Assembly (NCBI RefSeq): GCF_007830545.1
Contig: NZ_VLLF01000002.1
Location: forward strand, 372,001 to 436,000
Length of the DNA: 64,000 bases
Source: Roseibium hamelinense
GTDB lineage: Bacteria > Pseudomonadota > Alphaproteobacteria > Rhizobiales > Stappiaceae
Reading direction: 5' to 3'
The notes below the pieces were generated by a model that ran no database searches, was not told the origin of the DNA, and saw only the letters and a program-made list of their open reading frames with translations. A program made the translations under genes and the position numbers. Of the stretch, positions 44,391-53,091 are shown piece after piece. Numbering within the stretch: the stretch's first letter is position 1; each line of letters starts with the position of its first letter.

Positions 44391-44732
44391 ATGGACCTGC
44401 CTGATTTCATCAAAAGCTTTCCAGCATTGGACATTCCGTTTCCCGATGAAGTTGTGAAGTCCTATGCAATCCGGTCAGATCACGGGCTGGTGGTGTTTTT
44501 TGACTTCATCCGGGACATGGAGTTGCCGCCACATTCCCACCTTGCGCAATGGGGCACTGTGCTGAGCGGCGAGATCGAATTTACCATCGAGGGTGAAACG
44601 CGTGTGCTGGGCCCCGGATCGATCTATTCCATCCCTGCAGGTGCTCAGCACGGGGCTGTCATCAAAGCCGGTACACGGGTCATCGACGTGTTTGAAGAAC
44701 CGGACCGCTATCCGATAAAACCAACGGCGTAA
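44391..44732 (+). CDS. Small cupin-domain protein
   Basis: A 113-residue single cupin barrel. Motif 1 is recognisable as LPPHSHLAQWGTVLSGEIEF (metal-type His pair HSH with Gln and Glu), and motif 2 as GPGSIYSIPAGAQHGAVI with its His. It probably binds a metal and a small ligand; no enzyme activity can be assigned. ATG at 44391 follows CGGAG by five bases. Its end overlaps the convergent DedA-like gene by 25 bases. Confidence 0.8.
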   Translation: MDLPDFIKSFPALDIPFPDEVVKSYAIRSDHGLVVFFDFIRDMELPPHSHLAQWGTVLSGEIEFTIEGETRVLGPGSIYSIPAGAQHGAVIKAGTRVIDVFEEPDRYPIKPTA

Positions 44733-45259
44733 AAATAAAAAACGTAAAACACCACCCAGAAGGCGGCCCAAATGGCAAGCTTGGAGCGCAATGAAAGCCG
44801 TCTGCCAACAGCTCTTGAAATCGTATAGCTGGCAAGACTTGCCAGAAGAAAGCGCGGCAAACGGGCGAATGGAGTAAGAGCGGCAAGCAGAAATGCCGAG
44901 GTTCCGGTAACGGCGGTTTCGGCCGCCAGGATCTTGTAGGGAAGACCGGAAAAAGCCCCTGCGATCAATCCGGGAAACAGACCTTGTGAGAGAAGCTCCC
45001 GGGCCCGTTCGAAACTTGTTTCCGAAATGCCTGGCACAGCCGCCAGAAGGCGGAAGGCTGTTTCTGGATGCTGTTGAACAGCCAACGCAACGCATAAGCC
45101 GCCGATAGATGCACCGAGCGCTGCGAAGACCGATGCCAGAACAGCTTTTTTGAGGGACGACAACCCATAGGCGCTAAGCAGAACGTCTGGCACGATGAAA
45201 AAAACGGTCGCCTCGGCAAGACCCCAGCAGAATGCGGCAACGTTACTCCCAGGCCGCAA
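44708..45259 (-). CDS. DedA/YqaA-like (VTT-type) membrane protein
   Basis: A 183-residue protein with about five hydrophobic segments. The N-terminal AAFCWGLAEATVFFIVPDVL and the central GLIAGAFSGLPYKILAA resemble the reentrant-loop motifs of YqaA/DedA (VTT) proteins, which move phospholipids across membranes. A TTG at 45259 with AAGGA upstream is my preferred start; a TTG at 45286 would lengthen the overlap with the acyltransferase gene to 44 bases. It is the last gene of a four-gene lipid operon, which supports a lipid-transport role. Confidence 0.55.
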   Translation of the reverse strand: MRPGSNVAAFCWGLAEATVFFIVPDVLLSAYGLSSLKKAVLASVFAALGASIGGLCVALAVQQHPETAFRLLAAVPGISETSFERARELLSQGLFPGLIAGAFSGLPYKILAAETAVTGTSAFLLAALTPFARLPRFLLASLASYTISRAVGRRLSLRSKLAIWAAFWVVFYVFYFYAVGFIG

Positions 45260-45872
45260 AATTCTTTTCCTTCGATAGTGCGGCAAACCTGTCTTTCAGT
45301 GCTTCCATGAAGCTTGCCCGGTCTCCGGTCCAGGTGAGTGCATCTCCGATGAAGATGTCGCAGAAGAACGGCACGAGAAGAAACGTCCCCTTCGGTAGCG
45401 CCTTGCCGAGACCATGAGTAAATACCGGTACCACGGGTGCCTGCGGAAACTTTTCTGCAAGGAAAGATACGCCCTTTTTCAATCCGGTCATCTGTTCCGG
45501 TTCGCCTCGCGAGCCTTCGGGGAACAGGATCAGGACCTGACCCTTTTCGAGCGCGTCATAACAGCCCTGAAGGGGATCCCAGGTCTTGTCCTTACGCTCG
45601 CGCTCTACAGGGATGATGCCGAGTACATGCTCAGAAATCCAGGCTTTGCGAGGGTTTGAGAAAAAGTAGTCGGCGGCAGCAACAGGCTTGATGTCCTTTA
45701 GTTTTGACAGCGGCATCAGGGCCATCAGCACCATCGTATCGAGATGGCTGTTGTGATTGGCAACGATGATGGCCGGGCCGGAGGCTGGCAGCAGCTCTTT
45801 TCGGCGGACGTTCAAACCAAGCAGGAAAAGTACGCCGATCTTGACAAATATGTAGAAGAGCTTTTGCAGCAT
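45243..45872 (-). CDS. Lysophospholipid acyltransferase (PlsC family)
   Basis: A 209-residue 1-acyl-glycerol-3-phosphate acyltransferase-type protein with an N-terminal hydrophobic segment, the catalytic HX4D box NHNSHLD (about 39-45) and the substrate motif LFPEGSRGEPEQM. These enzymes add the second acyl chain to a lysophospholipid. It lies between a CDP-diglyceride synthase-like gene (15 bases upstream) and a DedA-like gene, so it probably serves the same pathway. Substrate is not evident. Whether it is the housekeeping plsC cannot be judged from the window. Confidence 0.88.
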   Translation of the reverse strand: MLQKLFYIFVKIGVLFLLGLNVRRKELLPASGPAIIVANHNSHLDTMVLMALMPLSKLKDIKPVAAADYFFSNPRKAWISEHVLGIIPVERERKDKTWDPLQGCYDALEKGQVLILFPEGSRGEPEQMTGLKKGVSFLAEKFPQAPVVPVFTHGLGKALPKGTFLLVPFFCDIFIGDALTWTGDRASFMEALKDRFAALSKEKNFAAWE

Positions 45873-45887
45873 GAGCCGGGCCGCGTC

Positions 45888-46817
45888 CTAGTAGAAGAAA
45901 TAGCGGGTGAAATGGAAGAACAGCGGGGCGGTGAAGGTCAGGCTGTCGATCCGGTCGAGGATGCCACCGTGGCCCGGGATCAAGCTGCCGGCGTCCTTGA
46001 TCCCGAGATCGCGCTTAAGTGCAGATACCGTAACATCGCCCACAAAACCGGCCAGCGCGATCAGGACCCCGGCAGCGGCCGCATATTCCCAACTGAACGG
46101 CGTTAAAATCGGAGCAGTCAGGACGGCGAGCACCAGTGTGGTGCCAACCCCGCCCAGAAAGCCTTCCCAGGTTTTGTTCGGGCTGACGCCAGGGATAATC
46201 TTGCGTTTGCCGAACAGCTTGCCCCACGTGTATTGCGCCACGTCATTGAACTGGGTCAGGAACAAAAGAAACAAAAGGAGCCCTGCACCGCCTGCGCTGT
46301 TGGTTCCCGTTGGCGGCAGGATTAAGAGGAACGCTGCGTGGCTGATGGAAAACACGCACAGCATCAAGCCCCAATTCAGCGTGCCGACTGCCTTCAAAAA
46401 GCCTTCGGTCTGCTGTGACAGAAGCGACGCAAATGGCAGAAACAGGAACATGTACACGGGGATAAATACCGCAAACATGCCGTAATATGCATCTGCTACC
46501 CAAAAATACTGCACCGGGATCGCCAGATACGCCCAAAACAACACGCGACGGTCTGCCCGGCGCGTCGGGATCATCGAAAAGTATTCTTTCAGCGCCAGAA
46601 AGCTAATCAAAGCGAACACGATAATCGAGAGCAATTCGCTAACGAGAAAGCACAGGGTGAAGATCGCGATCATCACCCACCAGCTTTTCGTCCGCTGGAC
46701 CAGTTCGCTATAGTCCTTCCCAGTGTTTTTCCGGGACAGCCAGAATACAATAACGATGGCTGCTCCCAGGATCGCCCAAATGCCCAAAAGGGCGCCGTGA
46801 AGCGGGAAAAGGGTCAT
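45888..46817 (-). CDS. ynbB: Phosphatidate cytidylyltransferase (CdsA/YnbB-like)
   Basis: A 309-residue membrane protein with about eight helices. The CdsA signature is intact: GVSPNKTWEGFLGG, then SALKRDLGIKDAGSLIPGHG and ILDRIDS near the C-terminus. It makes CDP-diacylglycerol from phosphatidate and CTP. ATG at 46817 is one base past the stop of the CDP-alcohol transferase gene; upstream residues of the longer frame are not conserved. Adjacent position to a YnbA-like enzyme resembles E. coli ynbA-ynbB. Confidence 0.88.
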   Translation of the reverse strand: MTLFPLHGALLGIWAILGAAIVIVFWLSRKNTGKDYSELVQRTKSWWVMIAIFTLCFLVSELLSIIVFALISFLALKEYFSMIPTRRADRRVLFWAYLAIPVQYFWVADAYYGMFAVFIPVYMFLFLPFASLLSQQTEGFLKAVGTLNWGLMLCVFSISHAAFLLILPPTGTNSAGGAGLLLFLLFLTQFNDVAQYTWGKLFGKRKIIPGVSPNKTWEGFLGGVGTTLVLAVLTAPILTPFSWEYAAAAGVLIALAGFVGDVTVSALKRDLGIKDAGSLIPGHGGILDRIDSLTFTAPLFFHFTRYFFY

Positions 46818-46818
46818 G

Positions 46819-47424
46819 TCAGCTTGCCTCGCGAAGGGCCGCGCGCGCCCGGTTGAAGATGGTGGCGGCCGAAAGCACACAGGCAAGGCCCAAAAGAGCG
46901 GCAAACGGCACTGGCATGGTTACGCCGAGGCCAACCGCGACACCAAGAAAGCCGAACAGGACTGCGCGGTCGCTTTTGCCCATCGGGCCGTCATAGCGGC
47001 GGGACGCGCCGATCTGAACGGCAATGACCCCGGTCATTTCAGCGACAATGGCAAGGAGAACAAGTCCTGTGACAAGTTCCGCGCTGACAAAGGGCAGGAA
47101 GGCAAAGGGCAAATACAAAAAACAGTCCGACACAACGTCGCCGAGTTCGTTGAGGATCGCCCCGAGTTTTGATTTTTGGCCGTGCTCGCGTGCCAGCATA
47201 CCGTCGATAGCATTCAGCGCCATACGAACCAGCAACACCAGCGGCAGGAGGAGCCAGGGCCAGCTGCTGCCGGGCAAAAGCAGCATCGCGAGGCCGCTCA
47301 AAAACGAAAGCAAAGCAGCGCCGACCGTCACTTGATTGGCAGTCACACCTGCTGTTGCCAAATGCCGGCAAAGCGGCCGTAGTATATCCTGAAATCTGGA
47401 TTTGAGTTGATAAATTGTTGGCAT
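46819..47424 (-). CDS. ynbA: CDP-alcohol phosphatidyltransferase (YnbA-like)
   Basis: A 201-residue membrane enzyme with the family signature DG-x2-AR-x8-G-x3-D-x3-D in NAIDGMLAREHGQKSKLG and NELGDVVSD. It transfers a phosphatidyl group from CDP-diacylglycerol to an alcohol; the acceptor is not predictable. Size and partner resemble E. coli YnbA. ATG at 47424 is used; a TTG three codons upstream is an alternative, and neither has a strong ribosome site. It is the first gene of the lipid operon. Confidence 0.85.
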   Translation of the reverse strand: MPTIYQLKSRFQDILRPLCRHLATAGVTANQVTVGAALLSFLSGLAMLLLPGSSWPWLLLPLVLLVRMALNAIDGMLAREHGQKSKLGAILNELGDVVSDCFLYLPFAFLPFVSAELVTGLVLLAIVAEMTGVIAVQIGASRRYDGPMGKSDRAVLFGFLGVAVGLGVTMPVPFAALLGLACVLSAATIFNRARAALREAS

Positions 47425-47467
47425 GAATATCAATCACTGAACAAGATACTGGGATGATGGGCCGGAC

Positions 47468-48067
47468 TCACGTCGGTTTCAATACGCCTGTGAGCAGTGT
47501 CTGAGTGGCGGTGACATAAGCCCCTTCGTCGGCACCGGATGCTATCGCCAGGGCGGCCCGGTCAAACAGGGCTGAGAGCAGATCCGCAAGGGCGTCTATG
47601 GAAATGCCCGCCGGCAATTGTCCGTGCGCGGCCGCATGCTGCAATCCATCGATTAAGGTGCCTTGGCCGGTTTGCCGGTCGATCTCCGCCATCTCCTCAA
47701 GACCCAGCACGTTTGGGCCCTCCAATAGAAGCAGGTGGGCCCGTCCGGGGGTTTTCATGGCGGTGAAATAGGCCTTCGCGCCATGCATGAAGGCGTCGGG
47801 CGGCGCTTGTCCGGGATCGGTCTTGGCGCTTATCTCATCGGCGACAGCCTGGGATTCTGCATGGATCACCGCGCGCAGAATGTCCGCTTTGTCTGAAAAG
47901 TGATGGTAGAGCGCACCGCGGGTTACATTCGCTTCTTTTACCAGTTCCGGCGTTCCCGTTTCGGCATAGCCCTTTTGAACGAAAAGCGATCGGGCAGCGT
48001 TCATCAGGGCGGCCTTGGTTTCGGCCCGGCGTTCGGCTTGGCTTCGACGAGGCTTCTCTACTTGCAT
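47468..48067 (-). CDS. TetR family regulator divergent to a VOC protein
   Basis: A 199-residue TetR protein with helix-turn-helix at about 20-62 (AALMNAARSLFVQKGYAETG, TPELVKEANVTRGALYHHFS). The C-terminal domain (YFTAMKTPGRAHLLLLEGPN) is of the TetR_C type common in putative stress regulators. A palindrome overlaps its start codon and another lies 30 bases upstream, indicating autoregulation and control of the divergent VOC gene. Confidence 0.9.
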   Translation of the reverse strand: MQVEKPRRSQAERRAETKAALMNAARSLFVQKGYAETGTPELVKEANVTRGALYHHFSDKADILRAVIHAESQAVADEISAKTDPGQAPPDAFMHGAKAYFTAMKTPGRAHLLLLEGPNVLGLEEMAEIDRQTGQGTLIDGLQHAAAHGQLPAGISIDALADLLSALFDRAALAIASGADEGAYVTATQTLLTGVLKPT

Positions 48068-48113
48068 ACATGCAGCCTGTATGTTAATTGACTATTACAT
48101 ACAGAGTGTATGT
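48065..48113. promoter_or_regulatory. Paired operators between TetR and VOC genes
   Basis: CATACA-N7-TGTATG (48065-48083) overlaps the TetR start codon; ACATACA-GAG-TGTATGT (48097-48113) lies upstream of the VOC gene. Both share CATACA/TGTATG half-sites. Confidence 0.7.
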
Positions 48114-48136
48114 TGATTTGCTTTGGGAGACCAGCC

Positions 48137-48562
48137 ATGAAATGTAACCAGTTTTACCCCGTTATCATGACCGCAAAGGTTATGGAGACGGCCGACTTCT
48201 ACCGGACCCATTTCGATTTCAAAACTGCATTTGAGGCTGATTGGTACGTGCATCTTCAATCAAAATCAGATCCGGCAGTGAATTTGGCAGTGCTCGACGG
48301 CAGCCATAACACCATCCCGGAAACAGGCCGCGGCACTGTCTGCGGCCTATTGATCAATTTCGAGGTCGATGATGTTGATGCCGAGTATGCAAGGTTGAAG
48401 ATGGCCGGGCTGCCAGTGGTTCAGGACATCCGCGATGAAGCGTTTGGGCAACGGCATTTTATTGTCGCAGATCCAAACGGCGTGCTGATCGATGTGATCA
48501 AGCCAATTCCGCCAAGTGCTGATTTTCTCATGCAATATGCGCCGGACGCCATTCCAGCTTAA
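48137..48562 (+). CDS. VOC family (glyoxalase/bleomycin-resistance-like) protein
   Basis: A 141-residue protein with the paired beta-alpha-beta-beta-beta units of the vicinal oxygen chelate fold ([55 protein letters not shown]). The ligand or reaction is unknown. ATG at 48137 follows GGGAGA. It is divergent from a TetR gene and downstream of a TetR-type palindrome, suggesting inducible expression. Confidence 0.85.
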   Translation: MKCNQFYPVIMTAKVMETADFYRTHFDFKTAFEADWYVHLQSKSDPAVNLAVLDGSHNTIPETGRGTVCGLLINFEVDDVDAEYARLKMAGLPVVQDIRDEAFGQRHFIVADPNGVLIDVIKPIPPSADFLMQYAPDAIPA

Positions 48563-48587
48563 CGAATAGCGCCGGGCGCACCCGCGT

Positions 48588-49079
48588 TCAGCTCACACGC
48601 GGGCAAGTGCTTGCGCTTTCTGCGCGGGATTTCATACCGCGCAGGCTTTGCATCGTGTTCGGATTGCCCGGCAAAACAAAACTTTGTTCAAGCGCTGTGC
48701 GGGCATTGTTGATCACGGCAACGTCCTGCACGGCGAGCGTCTGGCAGTTGCCTCCAGTGAAGCGGACGCGCACCCGGATTACCCGGTTGCCATTATCCGA
48801 CGGACCGAACTCCGCATCGAGAGCAGGGTTGGCGCCGGTCAGGGTACGTTCCATGACCACCATGTTTGGCTGGTTCTGGACCACCAACGTGCCGCGTTCT
48901 GTTGCACTTTGAACCAATGCATTGCGTACAGCGGGCGGATCGGCGGCGATCGTGACGCTCTGCGCGCCGGCTGGAACGTCCAGGGTTGGCTGATTGGGAA
49001 TCGACGCCTGCTGAGAAGACCCTGATTGGCAACCGGCAAGCGCCAGCCCGAGAAGAAGGGGAGCAATGAATGTGCGCAT
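48588..49079 (-). CDS. Small lipoprotein of unknown function
   Basis: A 163-residue protein with a clear lipoprotein signal: MRTFIAPLLLGLALAGCQSG, lipobox LAGC with Cys17. The mature part begins with a Ser/Gln linker and has a beta-rich domain (QSVTIAADPPAVRNALVQSA; NRVIRVRVRFTGGNCQTLAV). I do not recognise a family. It is about 100 bases downstream of the coiled-coil operon on the same strand and may be cotranscribed. Confidence 0.75.
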   Translation of the reverse strand: MRTFIAPLLLGLALAGCQSGSSQQASIPNQPTLDVPAGAQSVTIAADPPAVRNALVQSATERGTLVVQNQPNMVVMERTLTGANPALDAEFGPSDNGNRVIRVRVRFTGGNCQTLAVQDVAVINNARTALEQSFVLPGNPNTMQSLRGMKSRAESASTCPRVS

Positions 49080-49180
49080 CTTGGTCTATCCGTATTCCGT
49101 GTCGTGGCTGCGCTTGACGCCGCCTTGTTGGTCTGCCGCCGTCCCGGCTTTGAAAAAAGCCCGCCGGGGCAGCAGCTGCT

Positions 49181-50653
49181 CTAAAATGTGTCGCCGGTTT
49201 TGAACCCGCCACCGCCGAAGCCGCCTCCGGATTTGAACCCGCCGCCGCCAAAGCCGCCGGATCCGAAGCGACCAGAGGATCTGGATCCGCCCATGCCGCG
49301 GCCGCTGAAGCCGCCCCCCATGGATTTTGGCAGCCCCGCGCCCCGGGGAAACCCGACCCTGCCGCCGCGCGGACGGCGGCGGCGGTACGCGCGTTCAGCC
49401 CTGGCCCAATAGTCCGCGCCGGTAATCGCACCTTTAACAAGCTCTCCCAAGAGAACGGTTGTCAGGCTGTCGTCAGAAAATGTCGTTTCCCAACTGTCAT
49501 ATCCTTTGCTGCGGAAACGTTTTGCAACGTCAGCCAGTTCCCCACGGCGCCGCGAAATATCCCTTTGCAGCTCCCGATCCTGCCGTATCTCGCGGGAAAA
49601 TTCTTCGATGCGTTCGCCAAGGTCTTCAATCCTGCGGACAATTTTCTCGTCTTCCGGCGAAGGGGTCGCGAGCGCCTGCCGCCACAATTCGTCCAAATCA
49701 TCGTCTTTCAAGGACTTGGAGAGCTTTTCCTCGGCTTTTAGGTAGCCGGTATCGGATCCGGTTGAAAATTCCCGGAGAGCGTCGTTCAGGGTATCGATGC
49801 TGCTGTCCAAGGCAGCCAGCTCGCCGTCGACTGATAGCAGCTGGTCGGTCAGGTGATCGATTTTCGCTGAAATGTCTTCGCCGGCCGTGCGCGTCATGGC
49901 GGCCCGGCTCAGTTCGGCAAGCTTGAACTCTTCTTCGGCAGCAATATCGGCGCAGCGGTGAGCGTGTTTTTCCATCCGCTCGGGAATCGACGTCAGCATC
50001 GCATAATTGGCGCGGGCATCGTGAAATCGAATCAGCTTCGCAACCCAACCATCCAGCGCACGAACCAGGCCCCGCTTGTCATAGTCTGGTGTTCCGAAGC
50101 CCCGCTGCCACAAATACATGAACAGCTGGTCGTCTTCATACGCCTTTCCCTTGAGGCGGCGGTCTTGTTGCGACGTTGCAGCTTTCTTGGCAGCGGCTTC
50201 TGCGGTTTCCGCCGCTTGTTCCGCGCGCTGCTTCTGTTCCAGAAACAGGGTGTCGGTTTCGAGTTCCGCGTCAACCGTTTCCATCAGGCTGTCCATGCGG
50301 GCTTCTGCAGCCTCTTGCTCCTTGGCAAGCGTATCGCGCTGGGCCTGCAACTCCGACCGTTGTTTTTCTTTTTTCCGCAGGTCCTCCGACAGCACCTTGT
50401 GGTCCGCGGTGCGCTTTTCCAGCAGGCGGGCCGCCTCTCGCGCTGCAGTGTCCAGCCGCGTGCTAAGTGTTTCAGCTGCGTGGTTTTCAAGCCGGAATCT
50501 GGCCAGGTCCCGATATGCTTCGCCCTGGCGCTGCTGCAGGTCAGTGACGGATCGCGTTGCCCGCTCGATCCGGTTGCCAAGATCGGCCTCTTCGCGGCGC
50601 AGGTCGGCAAGCGCATGCTCAATCGATCCGAGAGTTTGGCGACCGGTCAGCAT
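49181..50653 (-). CDS. Coiled-coil protein with Gly/Phe-rich tail
   Basis: A 490-residue protein: coiled coil at about 5-165, a helical middle domain (about 170-250, YEDDQLFMYLWQRGFGTPDY), a second coiled coil (260-380), then a basic segment (RAYRRRRPRGGRVGF) and a roughly 55-residue tail of GGGF/GGGGFK repeats ending GDTF. Such Gly-rich ends also occur in TPM/YgcG-type proteins. No signal peptide or membrane helix was seen. I do not recognise the family. It is third in an operon-like set with a DUF6384 membrane protein (56 bases upstream) and a TelA-like protein. Confidence 0.7.
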   Translation of the reverse strand: MLTGRQTLGSIEHALADLRREEADLGNRIERATRSVTDLQQRQGEAYRDLARFRLENHAAETLSTRLDTAAREAARLLEKRTADHKVLSEDLRKKEKQRSELQAQRDTLAKEQEAAEARMDSLMETVDAELETDTLFLEQKQRAEQAAETAEAAAKKAATSQQDRRLKGKAYEDDQLFMYLWQRGFGTPDYDKRGLVRALDGWVAKLIRFHDARANYAMLTSIPERMEKHAHRCADIAAEEEFKLAELSRAAMTRTAGEDISAKIDHLTDQLLSVDGELAALDSSIDTLNDALREFSTGSDTGYLKAEEKLSKSLKDDDLDELWRQALATPSPEDEKIVRRIEDLGERIEEFSREIRQDRELQRDISRRRGELADVAKRFRSKGYDSWETTFSDDSLTTVLLGELVKGAITGADYWARAERAYRRRRPRGGRVGFPRGAGLPKSMGGGFSGRGMGGSRSSGRFGSGGFGGGGFKSGGGFGGGGFKTGDTF

Positions 50654-50708
50654 GGCGAGGCCTCACAATTTGCGTCGCGGATAACACCACCTTGCCTGGT
50701 TTCGCACC

Positions 50709-51638
50709 TCACCATTGTGTAATGGCTCCTTCCTCGACAGGCATCGACCAGTCGATTTCAAGGTCGCCGCGGGCTTTTTCTCCAAGCACCGCGTCTTGAA
50801 CGATACCGTCCTCCTCCTTGTCGCGCCGCACTGATTCAAACGTTCCTTGCGGCACGCGCTGGCCCCAGATGGTCACCTCACGGGCCTCCGCGTTTTCCTC
50901 TGACACAATCTTACGCGGCACAACACTGCCGTCCGGTGCAACTGCCTCCACCACGATATAGTAGTTTTGCGCATTGGGATTGACCTCCGGTATGCGCGTG
51001 ACACCTGTCGGTGTACCGGGGCGGGACACAATGCGTACCTCGAACACGGCCGCCAAGTTGGCGGCAAGTGCCCGCAGATCGCTGAGCGCCTTGCGGGCCG
51101 ATTCTGCGTTTCCAGCACTGGCAAACGTCAGACCGTTATCGGCAAGCCTGTCCGCCTGTGACAGGGCCTCGGGAAGGGCTGTCAGGTCCGCGATCCGTGT
51201 TTTCAGAGCGCTGATTTCGGCAGGGATTGTTTCTTGAAGTTCTTGCTGGAGGGCGATCGCTGCACGTTCCCGGGGCTGAACCACCAGGAACTCCCATGCT
51301 CCTACAGCAACGATAACCGCGACAAGGGCAGCGCCGAGCCATTTCGACCACGCCATCCGTGTGACGTAGGCTTTGGCAAGAAGAATGGAAATGCCCTTTT
51401 TCGGCGGTGTGTAGGTAAAGCGGTCTTCTTTAAGCCCTTCGACACCCTGTTTCAGGATGTGGTCTGGCACATCAATGCCTTGAGCGGCATAAACCTGCCG
51501 CAAACGTTCGATCATCCGGGCGTCCCGGTCCTCGACGCCCAATTCCTTTTCGACCAGCGCCTCGTCGTGGCGGAGCGTATCCACCACATCCATCGCCATC
51601 ATCAGATCGTCGAGCGGAGCGTCCGCTTTTTCCGCCAT
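50709..51638 (-). CDS. DUF6384 family membrane protein
   Basis: A 309-residue protein with a cytosolic N-terminus (APLDDLMMAMDVVDTLRHDE, typical of DUF6384), one membrane helix at about 100-118, and a C-terminal domain preceded by a coiled coil (about 125-190) and containing NYYIVVEAVAPDGSVVPRKI. Function is unknown. It sits between two coiled-coil genes on the same strand with gaps of 55-58 bases, suggesting one transcript. Confidence 0.65.
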   Translation of the reverse strand: MAEKADAPLDDLMMAMDVVDTLRHDEALVEKELGVEDRDARMIERLRQVYAAQGIDVPDHILKQGVEGLKEDRFTYTPPKKGISILLAKAYVTRMAWSKWLGAALVAVIVAVGAWEFLVVQPRERAAIALQQELQETIPAEISALKTRIADLTALPEALSQADRLADNGLTFASAGNAESARKALSDLRALAANLAAVFEVRIVSRPGTPTGVTRIPEVNPNAQNYYIVVEAVAPDGSVVPRKIVSEENAEAREVTIWGQRVPQGTFESVRRDKEEDGIVQDAVLGEKARGDLEIDWSMPVEEGAITQW

Positions 51639-51696
51639 CCAGCGACTTCCTGTTTCGAAGCTGCCACGGCCGGGAGCGGCGTGACAGCTTTGTTCT

Positions 51697-52908
51697 TTAG
51701 CTTCTCAGCGCATTCCCTTCGGCCGCAAGCTTTGCAAGACGGCGCTTTCCGTCCTCCACTGCGGTCCGGATTTCCTCGGAGTTCTTGGTCGACATCTCGC
51801 GCATCTCATTGATGATTTCGCGGGACTGAACCTGGAAGTTGACCACCGAGTCCACCAGCTTTTTGACCGAAGCAGCCTGAACAGTAGGTCCGTAACCGGC
51901 CTTTAAGGCTTCTTTTTGGACTGCATCGCCAATTTCAGCGAGCGTCTCGAGGCTCTTGTTCACACCGTCTTTCATGGCGTTGAGCGTTTCGGTCGACTCG
52001 TGAAGACCCTGCAGACCTGTGAACGACGCATTTAATGCGGTCAGCACTGACTCGTTTGTCGAAAAGAAGCTGACAGACTGGGCGTAGACCCGCTCTTTGG
52101 CGTTGGTGGTCTGCATCAGTCGCGCCATGATGATCTCGGAGGTGTTGTACCCGATTGTCAAGTTGTCGGAGAGATCCTTGGCGATTTGGTAGCGCTTTTC
52201 CTCATCTTGCATTTCGCGCAACCGCTCGTCACGCGCAAGTTCTAGCCGGGCCTTGGCAGCGGCATCGTCACCGGCAAAAGAAGTTACTTCGTTGGATGCG
52301 TTCTCAAGCGCAGTCTTGGCCGCATTGAGCTTGTCCGTTGCAGTTTTTAGCAATTCCAGCGCCGTCACTTCGGCCTGCTTCAGGGCTCCACGGAAATCCC
52401 GATAGGCCTCCAAAATGGTCTGTTCGCGCTCGATTTGGTCTTTGGTCGCCTTTGCAACATCCTTGTAGGTGTTGCGGATGTCGTCGAACCGGTCGGAAAT
52501 CGTACCGCGCCGGAAGTCGCGCCACTTGTTTGACAGGTTTTCCATCAGCGAGATCTTGCCGTCGGCCAACTGGTCCACAAGAGACTTCGCATCGTCGCGA
52601 ATGGAGTTGAAAGACTCTGTGATCGCTTCGTACCGCTCACCGATATCCATCTGCTGGACCTGGGAACGGACAACCTCATTGAACTGCGAGGCTTGACCCA
52701 AAGTGCGGGTGATCACCAGAACCTTGTCGGGAGACAGGTCGGAGATCTGTTCGAGAAGCGCATTGATCGGCGCATCTGCCTCGGTTTCGGGCGTGATGCC
52801 GATGTCGCGCAGTTTGCCGAGAGCCCGGTCGAGATATTGCAGCGGCGACAGGCTTGCCGAACTTGCCGGCGCTGCTTCACCGGTTTGCGGAACAGATGCA
52901 TCTACCAT
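51697..52908 (-). CDS. TelA-like coiled-coil protein
   Basis: A 403-residue almost wholly helical protein. The C-terminal half (SVSFFSTNESVLTALNASFT, then GLHESTETLNAMKDGVNKSL and a final charged helix) resembles the helical architecture of toxic-anion-resistance TelA proteins, but no diagnostic motif proves it. ATG at 52908 has GGAGG eight bases upstream. It is the first gene of the three-gene set with DUF6384 and the Gly-tailed protein. TelA proteins occur with membrane-stress and tellurite-resistance modules. Confidence 0.55.
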   Translation of the reverse strand: MVDASVPQTGEAAPASSASLSPLQYLDRALGKLRDIGITPETEADAPINALLEQISDLSPDKVLVITRTLGQASQFNEVVRSQVQQMDIGERYEAITESFNSIRDDAKSLVDQLADGKISLMENLSNKWRDFRRGTISDRFDDIRNTYKDVAKATKDQIEREQTILEAYRDFRGALKQAEVTALELLKTATDKLNAAKTALENASNEVTSFAGDDAAAKARLELARDERLREMQDEEKRYQIAKDLSDNLTIGYNTSEIIMARLMQTTNAKERVYAQSVSFFSTNESVLTALNASFTGLQGLHESTETLNAMKDGVNKSLETLAEIGDAVQKEALKAGYGPTVQAASVKKLVDSVVNFQVQSREIINEMREMSTKNSEEIRTAVEDGKRRLAKLAAEGNALRS

Positions 52909-53020
52909 CACGAACACCTCCAACTGGTTCGCAGAATTCTGCTGGCCGCGGCTGGACGTTGTTTCTCGTCCATGGCGCGACGTTTCAACATAGGACAGTC
53001 CAGCCTCTTGGTGTCAACGA

Positions 53021-53045
53021 CTTAAGGCCTCACTAAGGCCTTAAG
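53021..53045. repeat. Perfect 10-base inverted repeat
   Basis: CTTAAGGCCT and AGGCCTTAAG flank five bases. It lies 47 bases after the SABATH gene and 113 bases before the TelA-like gene. There is no T-run, so it may be an operator or a weak terminator. Confidence 0.5.
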
Positions 53046-53091
53046 CATGCATCTGTTACCGCCTTGCGACAGTCGACGGCCTTCATTTGTG

